Source: Halobacteriales archaeon YIM A00010 (lineage in GTDB: Archaea; Halobacteriota; Halobacteria; Halobacteriales; Haloarculaceae). From it: a stretch of 64,000 nt of DNA. Below, one piece after another: positions 52,997 through 63,168 of the stretch. The first letter of the stretch is position 1; the number at the start of each line of letters is the position of its first letter. The notes beneath the pieces were generated by a model. That model was not told where the DNA came from. It did not search any database and was given only the letters and a program-made list of their open reading frames with translations. A program made the position numbers and the translations under genes. Location: contig JAKCFJ010000001.1 in the NCBI GenBank assembly GCA_025041175.1, forward strand, positions 434,001-498,000, read 5' to 3'.

Positions 52997-53503
52997 ATGA
53001 TCGGGATCGTGAACTCAGCGCACGATTTACTCATCAGCGTCCACGCGATCGCTGCTGGTCTCTGTTTTCTTGCCGGTAGTATCGTACTCTATTCACGGGG
53101 ATACAGATTCGACAGAGGGCTCTGTCGATTCTATCTCTGGTCGCTCGGTGGTATGGTTGTCTTCCTCGCTCTGGCGATGCTCGCGGAGTGGACGGCCTAT
53201 TCCGGTACTGAACGAGCGGTGTACGCCGGCTTGCTCGGGTTGGGGATATACATGTTGTATCGTGGGGTCAGTGCTCGCACGGTGCTGGAAACGCGGACGG
53301 ATGAGTGGAGTAAAGCGTTCGTCAATCACGTCGGATTCACTCTCATTGCTCTCTTTGAGGGCTTCGTTATCGTGAGCGCACTGAACGCCGGAGCTCCCGT
53401 GTGGCTCGTCGGAACAGTAGCTGTCATCGGCATCGTGGTCGGTCGTCGGATGGTCGATGCCGCCGTTGAACTGGAGACCAGAGGAGAGGTTCCCCCGAGC
53501 TGA
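52997..53503 (+). CDS. five-span membrane protein, unknown
   Basis: This 168-residue protein has five hydrophobic segments (about 10-32, 45-65, 72-92, 112-132, 137-155) and His in the first (SAHDLLISVHAIAAGLC). The layout resembles small DUF2306-like heme or quinone membrane proteins, but identity is not certain. It is divergent from the Bat-type regulator. A TGGAACG is near the ATG, and the upstream DNA is AT-rich. Confidence 0.6.
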   Translation: MIGIVNSAHDLLISVHAIAAGLCFLAGSIVLYSRGYRFDRGLCRFYLWSLGGMVVFLALAMLAEWTAYSGTERAVYAGLLGLGIYMLYRGVSARTVLETRTDEWSKAFVNHVGFTLIALFEGFVIVSALNAGAPVWLVGTVAVIGIVVGRRMVDAAVELETRGEVPPS

Positions 53504-53646
53504 TCCTCAGTAAACACTCCCTCCCCTCGGGCTTGGCCCTCGGCTTGCGATTCATCCTATCAACCGAATACGGATGCACGACTCTCGATCGTTTTGTTCG
53601 ACAGTATCCTCCTATTACTTATCGTATCTCCGAGTGTAACGGACGT

Positions 53647-54078
53647 ATGGTCCGAGGCGAAATGGATGTCACTGAGCAGGTGATTTACACCGTTGCGGAA
53701 GTTCACGGTAAAGATCCCGTAGAGCTTCCACAGCTCGAAGAAACGATCAGCAGCGACGCGCTGAACGACCTCTTCCACAGAGAGAACCACCCGCCCGGCA
53801 CGTACATAGCCTTTCCATATTGTGATGTTTGGGTGCTGATTCATAGCAATCGGACCATCGATGTCTTCAAGGAGCACGCAGCGACGAGTGCCCTCGAGGA
53901 CTTCCCCGACACGGTCGAGGACCTAACGGCCGACGAACCCATGGCCGTACTGCACGCGGAAAACGACCGGCACACGTTCTCCAAAGACGAATTAGAGACG
54001 GTCCACGAGATCGTCGAGGAGGCCGAGGACGGGAAAGAAGCGTGGGAGAACACGCTCGACTACGCCGAGCGACGGTAG
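53647..54078 (+). CDS. HalOD1 output domain protein
   Basis: This 143-residue protein begins with a HalOD1 domain: QVIYTVAEVHGKDPVELPQL and SDALNDLFHRE, then the strands YIAFPYCDVWVLIHSN. The rest (about 80-143) is acidic and helical. HalOD1 is a haloarchaeal output or signalling domain of unknown mechanism. ATG 53647 was chosen because the domain begins directly after it and upstream sequence is non-coding. Confidence 0.75.
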   Translation: MVRGEMDVTEQVIYTVAEVHGKDPVELPQLEETISSDALNDLFHRENHPPGTYIAFPYCDVWVLIHSNRTIDVFKEHAATSALEDFPDTVEDLTADEPMAVLHAENDRHTFSKDELETVHEIVEEAEDGKEAWENTLDYAERR

Positions 54079-54128
54079 TCCGTCGCCATCCACCCGACAG
54101 TGCCCGCGGGATCGCCCGACCGCGTGTG

Positions 54129-54551
54129 TCACGCCAGCTCGGGCGGTTCGTCTTGAAACGCGACGACGGCATCCCGGAAGTCGTCAGGTACTCGGGTCGG
54201 GGTGCCGGTCTCATCGACCGCGACGTGGGTGACGCTGCCCTCGACGAGCACGGTGTCGTCGTCCTTGCGCCGCGCCCGATACGCGAACGTGATGCTGGTG
54301 TGGCCGATCGACTCGACCCGGATGGTGTTGACGATCTCGTCCTCGAAGCGCGCCGGGGCGCGATAATCCAGATCCACGTGAGCGACGTGAACGTCCCATT
54401 CCCGCTCGGACAGCGTCGTGTAGTCGTAGCCGATCGCCCGCAGGAACGCTGTCATCGCCTCGTCCTGGTAGGTGACGTACTCGCCGTAGAACACGACACC
54501 CTGTTGGTCGGTCTCTGCAAACCGAACCCGGTTCTCGTACACCTCGTGCAT
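54129..54551 (-). CDS. acyl-CoA thioesterase (4HBT hot-dog family)
   Basis: This 140-residue enzyme begins MHEVYENRVRFAETDQQGVV, the 4-hydroxybenzoyl-CoA thioesterase motif with the catalytic Asp in ETDQQGVVFYGEY. VHVAHVDLDYRAPARFEDE and TITFAYRARR complete the hot-dog fold. It hydrolyses acyl-CoA esters; the chain preference is not visible. Length is standard. It converges on the HalOD1 gene. Confidence 0.88.
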   Translation of the reverse strand: MHEVYENRVRFAETDQQGVVFYGEYVTYQDEAMTAFLRAIGYDYTTLSEREWDVHVAHVDLDYRAPARFEDEIVNTIRVESIGHTSITFAYRARRKDDDTVLVEGSVTHVAVDETGTPTRVPDDFRDAVVAFQDEPPELA

Positions 54552-54766
54552 CACTACCACCTGAGCACGCAACGGGCTTGTACCCAGGGACACGCGCGCT
54601 GTCTCGCCCGGCGCTCGGCCACGCCGTCGACAACCGATCGCTCGAACGAACCAAAACCGAGTGCCAGCCCTCCGCGCCGATCACCGATCCGAAAGATCGC
54701 TGCCGACGAGTCGGGGTTCCGTTCGGCAGCCCCAGCGCGAGCGTCTGGCCGGGAAACCAACACAGC

Positions 54767-55261
54767 TCAGTCTTCGCTCCGCTCGCCGTCGATGGTGTAC
54801 TCGTCCTCACCGAGGTCGTACGTCGTGGTTTTCTGATCGCCTCCGTCGGGAAAGCCCCCGGTGTAGACGGTGCCGGTGACGAAGCCGTCGGATCTGTCGT
54901 CGAGATACGGGGTGATGACGTACTTCTTTAGCAACAGCCTGATAGGATACCGCGTCGGCCCCAGCACGAGGACCAGTCCGGTGAGATCAGTGACCAGGCC
55001 GGGGGTGAGGAAAAAGGCTCCCGCGGCGATGAGTAACGCCCCATCGATGAGTTCGTTCTCGGGGGTTTCGCCCTGGGTCAGCTTGCGGTTGATCCGCCGG
55101 ACGGTGTGGCGACCCTCCGCCCGGACGAGCAACATCCCGATGAGCGCCGTCAGTACGACCAATAGAACCGTCGCAACCGGCCCGATCAGCTCTGCCACCC
55201 CGACGAGAAGGACGATGTCCGCGAGCGGAATGAGCAACAGCAGGGCGATGATCCGCTTCAT
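54767..55261 (-). CDS. FxsA family membrane protein
   Basis: This 164-residue protein matches FxsA: an N-terminal helix (LLLLIPLADIVLLVGVAELI), a second (VLLVVLTALIGMLLVRAEG), then LTQGETPENELIDGALLIAA and FFLTPGLVTDLTGLVLVLG, with an acidic soluble tail. In E. coli FxsA affects phage exclusion; the function in archaea is unknown. ATG 55261 is the conserved start. Confidence 0.85.
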   Translation of the reverse strand: MKRIIALLLLIPLADIVLLVGVAELIGPVATVLLVVLTALIGMLLVRAEGRHTVRRINRKLTQGETPENELIDGALLIAAGAFFLTPGLVTDLTGLVLVLGPTRYPIRLLLKKYVITPYLDDRSDGFVTGTVYTGGFPDGGDQKTTTYDLGEDEYTIDGERSED

Positions 55262-55361
55262 AAGCGGCCTATGACCTCCGGGGGCAAACGTGTTGTGCTC
55301 CGATTTGTGACCGGATGCGTCGTCGGGTATCACCCCGATCCGCCGTGTCGACTCGCTCGGA

Positions 55362-56369
55362 TTATTCGGTGGTCGGCTCGTCGAGTTCTTCGCCCTCGAT
55401 CTCCTCGACGATCTCGTCGGCGTCCACGTCGACGTCTTCGAGCGCCTCTTCGATGTCACCGCCGCCGGCCCCGCCGCCCATCATTCCGGGCATCCCCATC
55501 CCGCCCATCGGGCTGTCGTCGATGATTTCCTGAACGACGACGCGGTCGATGCCGGTCTGGTCGATGAGCTGTTGGGCGATCTGTTGTTTTTGGAACATCC
55601 ACTGCTGGTTCATCGCCAGCTGCGGCGTCGATTCGATGTACAACGACTCCTTCTCGACGGTGACCGTCTCGAATTCGGGTTCTTCCTCGGCTTCCTCCTC
55701 GGTCTCTTCGTCGTCGCTTTCGACCGGCTGTTCTTCTTCGACCTCGTCGGTTTGGAGCTCCATATCGAGATCGATGTCGAAGAACATGTCCATCAGTCCC
55801 TCCGCGCGCTCGAGATCGTCCTCCACGGTGTCGACAATCTCGTAGTCGTACTCGATGTCCTCGCCGGCGAGCGGGTGGTTGAAGTCGACGCGGGCGCGGC
55901 CACCGATGATGGTTTCGAGGTAGCCCTGTTCTTGCTCGATCTGTACCTGTGCGCCGGGATAGCGGTCGTCTTCGGGGATCTTCTCCGCGCTCACGGTGCG
56001 CACCTCCTCCTGGTCGTACTCCCCGAAGGCCTCTTCAGTGGGGATGGTGACCGAACCGCTGTCACCGGCGGATTTGCCGGTAATAGCGTCTTCGACGCCC
56101 GGGAAGATGTGTTCGGACCCCAGCACGATGACGCGCGGCTCGAAGGTCCCCTCCTCCGCAACCCCCTCCTCTTCTGCGACTTCCTCGTCGGTCGTGTCGA
56201 CCAACGAGCCGTCCTCGACCGTTCGGGCGGTGTACGCGATCCGAACGAAATCGTCCTCCTGAAGCCCTTCGCTGTTCTGTTCGGTCGATTCCGCTTCTTG
56301 CTCGGCCGACGCCTCTGCCTCGGTCTCAGCGTCAGATTCTGCGTTCGTCTCTTCTGGTTCGCCAGTCAT
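55362..56369 (-). CDS. FKBP-type peptidyl-prolyl cis-trans isomerase (SlyD-like)
   Basis: This 335-residue protein starts with an acidic Glu-rich tract (about 1-35), followed by a SlyD-type FKBP domain: VRIAYTARTVEDGSLVDTTD, HIFPGVEDAITGKSAGDSG and the insert-in-flap region with FNHPLAGEDIEYDYEIV. The C-terminal part (from about 200) is acidic and helical, with a Met/Gly-rich loop. It acts as a folding helper in the cytosol. ATG 56369 fits the domain; the upstream open frame is not coding-like. Confidence 0.88.
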   Translation of the reverse strand: MTGEPEETNAESDAETEAEASAEQEAESTEQNSEGLQEDDFVRIAYTARTVEDGSLVDTTDEEVAEEEGVAEEGTFEPRVIVLGSEHIFPGVEDAITGKSAGDSGSVTIPTEEAFGEYDQEEVRTVSAEKIPEDDRYPGAQVQIEQEQGYLETIIGGRARVDFNHPLAGEDIEYDYEIVDTVEDDLERAEGLMDMFFDIDLDMELQTDEVEEEQPVESDDEETEEEAEEEPEFETVTVEKESLYIESTPQLAMNQQWMFQKQQIAQQLIDQTGIDRVVVQEIIDDSPMGGMGMPGMMGGGAGGGDIEEALEDVDVDADEIVEEIEGEELDEPTTE

Positions 56370-56478
56370 ATGGAATACGTCTTCCGATACACCCTTAACC
56401 GTCACGTTTCCATTGACCGAGTGTGCTCGACTGCCACGCCCACAACCACAACATTTCCGAACGCGATCCACAGCAACA

Positions 56479-57036
56479 ATGTACGAAGTCGAGGTGAAGG
56501 TGAAAGTGTCCCACGAGCCGGTCCGATCCCGACTGGCAGAATCTGACGCCACGCACACGGACACTGTCGAACAGACCGATACCTACTACGACGCGCCCCA
56601 CCGAGAGTTCGAGACGACCGACGAAGCGCTCCGCATCAGAACCGAGCGCACGCCCGACGCCGAGACCGCGACGCTCCTCACCTACAAGGGTCCTCGCATT
56701 GACGACGCCTCGAAAACCCGAACGGAGATCGAAACGGGAGTGACGAGTCGCACACGGCTGAACGAGATCCTCGAGAACCTCGGCTTCTCCCCCGCGGCGA
56801 CCGTGGAGAAAACCCGCGAACGGTACGCGATCGGCGACTACACCGTTACGCTCGACGCTGTCACCGGTCTCGGAGCGTTCGTCGAGGTCGAAACTGAGGT
56901 CGAAGCCCCGGACCCCGAACGCGCCGACGCGATCGAAACCGCGCGCGAGGGCGCGTTCTCGATCCTCCGCGATCTGGGTCTCGATCCGGACGACCAGATC
57001 CGCACCGCCTACCTCGGTCTCCTATTGAATAACTAA
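56479..57036 (+). CDS. class IV adenylate cyclase-like CYTH protein
   Basis: This 185-residue protein begins MYEVEVKVKV, the ExExK metal-binding motif of CYTH enzymes, followed by QTDTYYDAP and LRIRTERTPD. It forms the eight-stranded tunnel fold that acts on triphosphates, whether as CyaB cyclase or triphosphatase is not clear. It is divergent from the FKBP gene and precedes the SAM synthetase by 66 bases. Confidence 0.85.
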   Translation: MYEVEVKVKVSHEPVRSRLAESDATHTDTVEQTDTYYDAPHREFETTDEALRIRTERTPDAETATLLTYKGPRIDDASKTRTEIETGVTSRTRLNEILENLGFSPAATVEKTRERYAIGDYTVTLDAVTGLGAFVEVETEVEAPDPERADAIETAREGAFSILRDLGLDPDDQIRTAYLGLLLNN

Positions 57037-57102
57037 GAGTAATCAAATTGAACTCGAAGGTTTCCGTAAGTTATAGAACGAATCCGGGCCAACAGCGTAG
57101 AA

Positions 57103-58308
57103 ATGAGCAGTCGGAACATTCAGGTCGAGCCGATGGCACGGCAGGCCGTCGAGGATCAGGCCGTCGAGATCGTAGAACGCAAGGGGATCGGGCATCCGGA
57201 TTCTATCTGTGACGGGGTGGCAGAGCACGTTTCCGAGGCGCTCGCGCGCGAGTATCTCGATCGCGTCGGGACGGTGCTTCACTACAACACCGACGAGACC
57301 CAGCTCGTGGCGGGGTCTGCTGCGCCGGCGTTCGGCGGCGGTGAAGTGACCACTCCGATCCACATTCTCATCGTGGGCCGGGCGACGCGGGAGTACGACG
57401 GAACGACGGTTCCGACCGAAACGATCGCGCTGGAGGCCGCGCGGGAGTATCTGGGAACACAGCTCCCGGAGCTGGATTTCGGCAGCGACGTCGTTGTCGA
57501 CGTGGAGCTCGGTGAGGGCAGCGGCGATCTCCGGGAGGTGTTCGGTGACTCGGGACGGCAGGTGCCGATGGCAAACGACACGAGCTTCGGTGTCGGGCAC
57601 GCGCCGCTCACCGAGACCGAGCAGATCGTCAGATCGACCGAGCGCCGCCTGAACGCCGAGTACGCCACGACCCACCCCGAAGTCGGGACCGACATCAAGG
57701 TGATGGGGAAACGAGAGGGCGACCGGATCGACGTTACGGTGGCAGCGGCGATGGTCGACGCGCATCTCGACGGCATGGACGACTACCGACAGTCCGTCCG
57801 CGATGTCAGGGAGTACGTCCACGAGCTGGCGAGTGGGCTAACGGATCGATCGGTCACGGTGCACATCAACACCGCCGACGACTACGAGGAGGGCGCGATC
57901 TACCTCACGACGACCGGTACGAGCGCAGAACAGGGCGATGACGGATCGGTCGGACGGGGGAACCGCGCCAACGGGTTGATAACCCCGAACCGATCGATGA
58001 GCATGGAGGCGACCAGCGGGAAGAACCCCGTGAACCACATCGGCAAGATCTACAACCTGCTTTCGACGGAGATCGCACACCGCGTCGTGGACGAGGTCGA
58101 GGGGATCCGGGAGATCCGCATCCGGCTGCTCTCACAGATAGGGAAGCCGATCGACCACCCACACGTCGCCGACGCTGCGGTCGTCACCGAATCGGGCGTG
58201 TCGTTGGGCGACATCGAAGACGACATCACCGCGATCATCGACGAAGAGCTGGCGAACATCACCGACCTCACCGAACTCGTTATCGCCGGGGAGCTGACGA
58301 CGTTCTGA
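57103..58308 (+). CDS. mat: archaeal S-adenosylmethionine synthetase
   Basis: This 401-residue enzyme makes SAM from methionine and ATP. It is of the archaeal type, distant from bacterial Met[22 protein letters not shown] near residue 22, [13 protein letters not shown] near 62, [14 protein letters not shown] near 195, and [20 protein letters not shown] near 297. Complete and standard length. It supplies the methyltransferases and radical SAM enzymes of this window. Confidence 0.94.
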   Translation: MSSRNIQVEPMARQAVEDQAVEIVERKGIGHPDSICDGVAEHVSEALAREYLDRVGTVLHYNTDETQLVAGSAAPAFGGGEVTTPIHILIVGRATREYDGTTVPTETIALEAAREYLGTQLPELDFGSDVVVDVELGEGSGDLREVFGDSGRQVPMANDTSFGVGHAPLTETEQIVRSTERRLNAEYATTHPEVGTDIKVMGKREGDRIDVTVAAAMVDAHLDGMDDYRQSVRDVREYVHELASGLTDRSVTVHINTADDYEEGAIYLTTTGTSAEQGDDGSVGRGNRANGLITPNRSMSMEATSGKNPVNHIGKIYNLLSTEIAHRVVDEVEGIREIRIRLLSQIGKPIDHPHVADAAVVTESGVSLGDIEDDITAIIDEELANITDLTELVIAGELTTF

Positions 58309-58348
58309 GAACGGAAACCGCTTTAGGTGCTGTCGTGAATCTCATTTC

Positions 58349-58819
58349 ATGACCCGGGTTTGTCTCGTTGGGAGCCCCGATCACGATCTCCGCACCGAGT
58401 TGTTGTCCCGGCAGACCGCCCGCGAGGCGCTCACAACGTACTACCTCGAACGCCCGTACGCCAACACTGTGGCGATCGAGACGATCAGCCTCGGGGTTGC
58501 AGTCTCGTTTTGTAACGATCTGAGCTGGTATCTCGCCCGCTTTGCCGACGCCGCGCTCGTGCTCGAACCCTCTATCAGCGAGACGGAGTGGCTCTCACAG
58601 GAGCTTGCGACCGCCGTTCGGGACGGGAACATCTCGCCCGAGGAGAGCACATCCCACCTCGTGGTGTACGGGATCGAGGACGGCGAGAACGGCGAAAAAT
58701 CCCGACTCGTCGAACCGATGTACACCACCCGAACCAATGGAACAGTTCCGGCGTACGATCTCCGCGACGTCGAGGAGACGCTCGTCGTGCGCGTCACCGA
58801 ATCGGAGTGTCGGGGATAG
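58349..58819 (+). CDS. haloarchaeal protein, DUF5804-like
   Basis: This 156-residue protein starts MTRVCLVGSPDHDLRTELLS and continues as an alpha/beta fold with SFCNDLSWYLARFADAALVL. It lacks membrane helices and known catalytic motifs. Similar proteins are haloarchaeal and of unknown function. It lies 40 bases after the SAM synthetase and 41 bases before a hydrolase on the same strand. Confidence 0.6.
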   Translation: MTRVCLVGSPDHDLRTELLSRQTAREALTTYYLERPYANTVAIETISLGVAVSFCNDLSWYLARFADAALVLEPSISETEWLSQELATAVRDGNISPEESTSHLVVYGIEDGENGEKSRLVEPMYTTRTNGTVPAYDLRDVEETLVVRVTESECRG

Positions 58820-58860
58820 CACGGTCGAACCGTTTTGTGCCAGCGTGGCGTGGTCGTGGT

Positions 58861-59727
58861 ATGCACCGAGCGCACAGGGAGACGGTCCACGCGGATGAAA
58901 CGGCCGTTGCCTACACTGTCGCGGGCGATCCGGACGCGCCGCCGATCGTCCTTCTACACGGTGGTGGGTTCGACGCTGCTATGGTTTCGTGGCGAGACGT
59001 TCGTCCCCTGCTTGCCGAATCGTTTCGGGTGTACGCGCTCGACTGGCCCGGATACGGGGAAAGCGAACCGCCCGAACGGTCGCCGACGACCGAGTATTAC
59101 ATCGGGGTACTCGATGGGTTTCTCGACGCTGTCGGCGTCGAGCGTCCCTCGCTCGTTGGCGTTTCGCTCGGCGGGGCCATTGCGATCGGATACGCGCTCT
59201 CTCGTCCCGAACGTGTCCACCGCCTCGTCGCCATCGATAGCTACGGGCTTGGTGGCTCGGTTCCGGGTGGCTCGGCTGCGGCGGCAGTCGTTCGCTCTCC
59301 CCTGTTGGGAGCGCTGTGGTGGGCCATCCGGAACAGTCGGCTGTTGGCGTTTCTGTGCCTCCGCGCCGCAGTGCACCCGCCCAATCTCACTGACGAGCTG
59401 TACAACGACGTGCTCCGCCAGCTCCACCGACCGAACGCGACCGCGGCGTGGCAGGCGTTCCAGCGCGCGGAGATCCGCTCGGAGGGACTGCGGACGAACT
59501 ACGCCGGGAAGCTCTCCGATCTCTTGGTGCCGACGCTGTTCGTCCACGGCGAACACGACGCGCTCATTCCCGTCGCCCGGGCCGTCAGGGCCGCGACGGT
59601 CGCCCGGTCCGCCGAGCTCCGGGTCGTTCCGTCGTGTGGTCACTGGGTGCCACGTGAGCGCCCCGAAGAACTCGTCGCCACCATTACTCCGTTTCTCGGG
59701 CGCACAGAGAACGAGCGCGGAGAGTAA
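58861..59727 (+). CDS. alpha/beta fold hydrolase
   Basis: This 288-residue enzyme has the usual order: oxyanion HGGGFDAAM near residue 38, [14 protein letters not shown] near 60, nucleophile [12 protein letters not shown] near 100, Asp in [10 protein letters not shown] near 235 and His in SCGHWVPRE near 261. It could be an esterase, epoxide hydrolase or peptidase. ATG 58861 is favoured; the open frame extends upstream through the previous gene and is a shadow. Confidence 0.85.
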   Translation: MHRAHRETVHADETAVAYTVAGDPDAPPIVLLHGGGFDAAMVSWRDVRPLLAESFRVYALDWPGYGESEPPERSPTTEYYIGVLDGFLDAVGVERPSLVGVSLGGAIAIGYALSRPERVHRLVAIDSYGLGGSVPGGSAAAAVVRSPLLGALWWAIRNSRLLAFLCLRAAVHPPNLTDELYNDVLRQLHRPNATAAWQAFQRAEIRSEGLRTNYAGKLSDLLVPTLFVHGEHDALIPVARAVRAATVARSAELRVVPSCGHWVPRERPEELVATITPFLGRTENERGE

Positions 59728-59758
59728 GTGTTTATCCACCGGAGGCAGGAGTTCGGGT

Positions 59759-60928
59759 ATGAAATCGAAGCGGGACGCTGATCGTGTGTCGGAGACGGAC
59801 CAGACGCCGTCGGAGGACGATGCGGTGGCGGATCTCGGCTCGGCCGAGGCGTTCGATCGGCTCGGGACGATCGGCATCGAAGAGGAGTTCTTCGTCGTCG
59901 ACGACCGTGGCCGACCCACGTCGGGCACGGACGATCTCGTCTACGAGAGCACCCCTCCGGAGATACTTCACGATCGGTTAGATCACGAGCTGTTCAAATG
60001 CGTTATCGAAACCCAAACGCCGGAGATCGACCGGCTCGACGACGCCGGGGACTCGCTCCGCGCGGTCCGGACCGCGCTGCTCGACCACGCTGAGGCGCAC
60101 GGCTACGGCATCGCGGCCGCCGGACTCCACCCGGCCGCGAAGTGGCGCGAACTCGAACACGCACAGAAACCCCGGTATCGCTCCCAGCTCGACCGCATCC
60201 AGTACCCACAACACCGCAACACCACGACCGGTTTGCACGTCCACATCGGGGTCGACGACGCGGACAAAGCGACGTGGATCGCAAACGAGATGCGCTGGCA
60301 CCTTCCGGTCATGCTCGCACTGTCGGCGAACTCCCCGTTCTGGAACGGGTACGACACTGGACTCGCGTCTGCGCGCGCGAGGATCTTCGAAGCGCTCCCG
60401 AACACGGGGATGCCGACGGCGTTCGATTCGTTCGAGGAGTTTCTCGATCTCGAACGGCTGATGCTCGAATCCGGCTCGATTCAGGACCGAGGCGAGCTGT
60501 GGTACGATGTGCGGCCCCATTCCGTCCACGGCACTGTCGAGGTCCGTACGCCCGACGCACAGGCCGATCCAGAGCGTGTGCTCGCGTTCGTGGAGTACAC
60601 CCACGCGCTCGTCATGGACTACGCAGCACGCTATGAGGACGCCGAACGCTCCCCGACGACGGCCACAAACGCGATGACGCCCCATCATCGGCGGGAAACG
60701 CTCGACGAGAACAAGTGGCGGGCGATCCGCCACGGCCACGACGCCTCGTTCATCGATCGGGAGTGCTCTGGGGTCGTGGATCTCGGGGAACTCGTCGAAC
60801 GCGAGTGTGAACGGCTCGGTATCGCCGGGCTTCGACGGCTGTACGACGACGAAAGCGGTGCCCAACGACAGCGGCGAATCCATCGAGAACGCGGTCTCGA
60901 CGAGCTCTGTACGGCGTTACGGTTGTGA
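59759..60928 (+). CDS. gshA: glutamate-cysteine ligase GshA, haloarchaeal type
   Basis: This 389-residue ligase makes gamma-glutamylcysteine, the main thiol of haloarchaea. The GCS2-type core starts at [16 protein letters not shown] near residue 38, with [17 protein letters not shown] near 154, and ends at DECTALRL-like sequence. The first ~35 residues are an acidic extension. The ATG at 59759 follows GGAGG at 59741. It comes 31 bases after the hydrolase. Confidence 0.9.
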   Translation: MKSKRDADRVSETDQTPSEDDAVADLGSAEAFDRLGTIGIEEEFFVVDDRGRPTSGTDDLVYESTPPEILHDRLDHELFKCVIETQTPEIDRLDDAGDSLRAVRTALLDHAEAHGYGIAAAGLHPAAKWRELEHAQKPRYRSQLDRIQYPQHRNTTTGLHVHIGVDDADKATWIANEMRWHLPVMLALSANSPFWNGYDTGLASARARIFEALPNTGMPTAFDSFEEFLDLERLMLESGSIQDRGELWYDVRPHSVHGTVEVRTPDAQADPERVLAFVEYTHALVMDYAARYEDAERSPTTATNAMTPHHRRETLDENKWRAIRHGHDASFIDRECSGVVDLGELVERECERLGIAGLRRLYDDESGAQRQRRIHRERGLDELCTALRL

Positions 60929-60954
60929 TACATCGGTCGGCAGCCACGACGTGG

Positions 60955-61824
60955 TCAGTCGTAGGTGAGGGTCATGCCGCCGTCGAACAGCAGATCGCCG
61001 CCGTTCAGGTGCGCGGCGTGCTCCGAAAAGCCGAACACGAACAGGTTTGCAACGTCGATCGGCTCCATCATCTCCGGCGTTCGTGCCTGTCCGAGCATCA
61101 CGTCCTCGACCACCTCGTCGACGGAGATGCCGCGCTGGGCGGCCGTATCGGGGATTTGCTCCGTGACGAGGGGCGTCTTCACGTAGCCCGTGCTGATCGA
61201 GAACGAGCGCAGCGGTCCGTTCCCTTCGGCCGCGATCGATTGTGTCAGCCCACGGAGACCGAACTTCGAAACGTTGTACGCGACTTTGTCGGCGGTGACG
61301 TAGTGGCCGTGCACCGAACACATGTTTCCGATACAGCCGACGCCGTCGTCGGTCGAGCGAACGTGTGGCAGACACAGCCTCGTGAGATAGAGCGGTGCCC
61401 TGAGCATGATCCGGTGCATCGCGTCGTAGGTCTCCATCGGAAACTCCTCGATCGAATCGATGTGTTGGGTCCCGGCGACGTTGGCGAGATACCGGATCGA
61501 ACCGCGTTCGGCCGCCGAGGCGACGATGCGCTCGAGATCCTCGTCGCTGGTGAGATCAGCGACAACGGACTCGAAGGAACCGTCGAGATCGAGCGCAGCC
61601 ACCTGGTCGGCGGTTTCCTCGAGACCCGCCCTGTCCACGTCGGTTCCGACCACTGTCATCCCGTTGCCCGCCAGCGCAACGGCGGTCGCCCGTCCGATTC
61701 CGGACCCGGACCCAGTCACGATACAGACGGTGTCCTCGGTGAAGTGCTCGTCGTCGGGGCGGAGAATATCCTCGGACGATATCGTCGGCGGGGCAACGCG
61801 GCTCTCGCTGGCTGAATCGGTCAT
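60955..61824 (-). CDS. short-chain dehydrogenase/reductase
   Basis: This 289-residue oxidoreductase has a nucleotide motif VTGSGSGIGRATAV near residue 35, DVDRAG near 60 for the cofactor, LANVAGTQHI (NAG variant) near 112, and the catalytic Ser-Tyr-Lys: SVHGHYVTADKVAYNVSK. The overall pattern is similar to 3-hydroxybutyrate dehydrogenases. An acidic N-terminal extension of 30 residues is unusual. It is divergent from an HTH-10 regulator across 109 bases and may be its target. Confidence 0.87.
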   Translation of the reverse strand: MTDSASESRVAPPTISSEDILRPDDEHFTEDTVCIVTGSGSGIGRATAVALAGNGMTVVGTDVDRAGLEETADQVAALDLDGSFESVVADLTSDEDLERIVASAAERGSIRYLANVAGTQHIDSIEEFPMETYDAMHRIMLRAPLYLTRLCLPHVRSTDDGVGCIGNMCSVHGHYVTADKVAYNVSKFGLRGLTQSIAAEGNGPLRSFSISTGYVKTPLVTEQIPDTAAQRGISVDEVVEDVMLGQARTPEMMEPIDVANLFVFGFSEHAAHLNGGDLLFDGGMTLTYD

Positions 61825-61933
61825 CGCAACGTCGTCTGAGGGGGGCGTCGGGCGAAAAACGCCGGGTTCACATGTGAACGCTTATGCCGCCGATGACAAT
61901 CCTTATTGTTCACGATTGGTAACGGGAAACGAT

Positions 61934-62659
61934 ATGATCTCGGTAACAATGGACATGGTGCAGTACGACTGCCCGTACATCGACGTGACCGACACCACCG
62001 ACGTGTCGTTTCACACGATGCACTGGGATTTCAACACTGCCCAACAGGAGCTGGAAACTCGGATCCTCGTCACCGGCGCGGATCGCGGCGCGCTGACCAA
62101 CGGTTTCGAGGCGTTGCAACGCCACGACGGGATGATGGGGTTCGAGTTGCTCTCCCGGCGCGGGGAGACGGCCGTGATCAAATCGTCCATCGGCGAGACG
62201 AACGCGATGGGGACGATCCGGAAACACGACGGCTACATCACCGGTCCGTTCCAGATCCGCGACGGAAGCGAGCGCTGGAGCGTCGGATTCGACACCGATT
62301 CGGCCGCTGACGCCGCCCTGTCCGCCCTATCGACAAAGAACGATTTCAGGGTGGAGACCCGAAGCGACGCGTCGTTCGAGGAGTATCTCGACGTGATCCA
62401 GCACATCGACGCAGCGAAAGGGTTTCTAGACGGGTGTCGAGAGCTTTCCGACACCGAGCGCCGGACGCTCCGAACGGCCGTGGAGATGGGGTACTTTCGA
62501 ACCCCGCGCGATGCGACGCTCGAAACGCTGACCGAGGTGTTCGACATTTCCAAAACGGGGGTTTCGAAGAACCTGCGACGCGCCGAGCGGAAGCTCCTCG
62601 AACGGACCGTTTCTCTCTTTCCGTCCGTCGAGGAGGACGACCGGTCCCGTCGGGAGTAA
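61934..62659 (+). CDS. Bat-type HTH-10 transcriptional regulator
   Basis: This 241-residue protein has an N-terminal beta-rich sensor region (MISVTMDMVQYDCPYIDVTD) and a C-terminal HTH_10: LSDTERRTLRTAVEMGYFRT, then TLETLTEVFDISKTGVSKNLRR. It is divergent from the SDR gene, making that gene a likely target. The intergenic region is AT-rich (AATCCTTATTG) in the expected TATA zone. Inducer unknown. Confidence 0.86.
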   Translation: MISVTMDMVQYDCPYIDVTDTTDVSFHTMHWDFNTAQQELETRILVTGADRGALTNGFEALQRHDGMMGFELLSRRGETAVIKSSIGETNAMGTIRKHDGYITGPFQIRDGSERWSVGFDTDSAADAALSALSTKNDFRVETRSDASFEEYLDVIQHIDAAKGFLDGCRELSDTERRTLRTAVEMGYFRTPRDATLETLTEVFDISKTGVSKNLRRAERKLLERTVSLFPSVEEDDRSRRE

Positions 62660-62715
62660 CACACGGACTGAGCAGGAAACCGAGATCAGACCAATCCGGT
62701 TCACACCGGATCGAA

Positions 62716-63168
62716 TCAGGGTAGCCGCGTCGTTTCGACCGCGATATCGATGTGGGAAAGCGCTGGTTCCTCCCGGAGTGCTCGGACGATGTCGGCGTGT
62801 GACTCCTGGGACCGCGTGCCGTACAGTTCGACCGACGTGGCGTCGTTTTCCTGCCACGCCACGGTCAGGCCGGCGCGCCGGAGCCGGGAGCCCTCTCGAA
62901 GACGAACGCAGCGAATCGAATCGAGCGCGACCTCGAAGTTCCGATCGGCAAGCGTTAGCGCTCGCTCGGGGGTCGCGCGATCGACCTCCCGACGACCGCG
63001 TTCGCCGGTGTCCGCTCGCAGGAGGAGCGATTTGAACGACTCACCGACGAAACACCAGACGACACGGCTGTCGGTTACCACCAGCTCCCAGAACTCCAAC
63101 GACGTCGGCCGTCGCCGGAACCATCCCGTGAACCGCGCGAGGTCAGTTTCGTTCGAGTCCATCGTCAC
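62716..63168 (-). CDS. hypothetical protein coupled to a symporter
   Basis: This 150-residue protein is not recognised. It has no membrane helix; strands such as SLEFWELVVTDSRVVWCFVG suggest a PH-like or beta-barrel fold. It starts at GTG 63168, overlapping the stop of the symporter (GTGA), or at ATG 63162. The overlap means it is translated with the transporter and may help regulate it. No enzyme motif is seen. Confidence 0.65.
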   Translation of the reverse strand: MTMDSNETDLARFTGWFRRRPTSLEFWELVVTDSRVVWCFVGESFKSLLLRADTGERGRREVDRATPERALTLADRNFEVALDSIRCVRLREGSRLRRAGLTVAWQENDATSVELYGTRSQESHADIVRALREEPALSHIDIAVETTRLP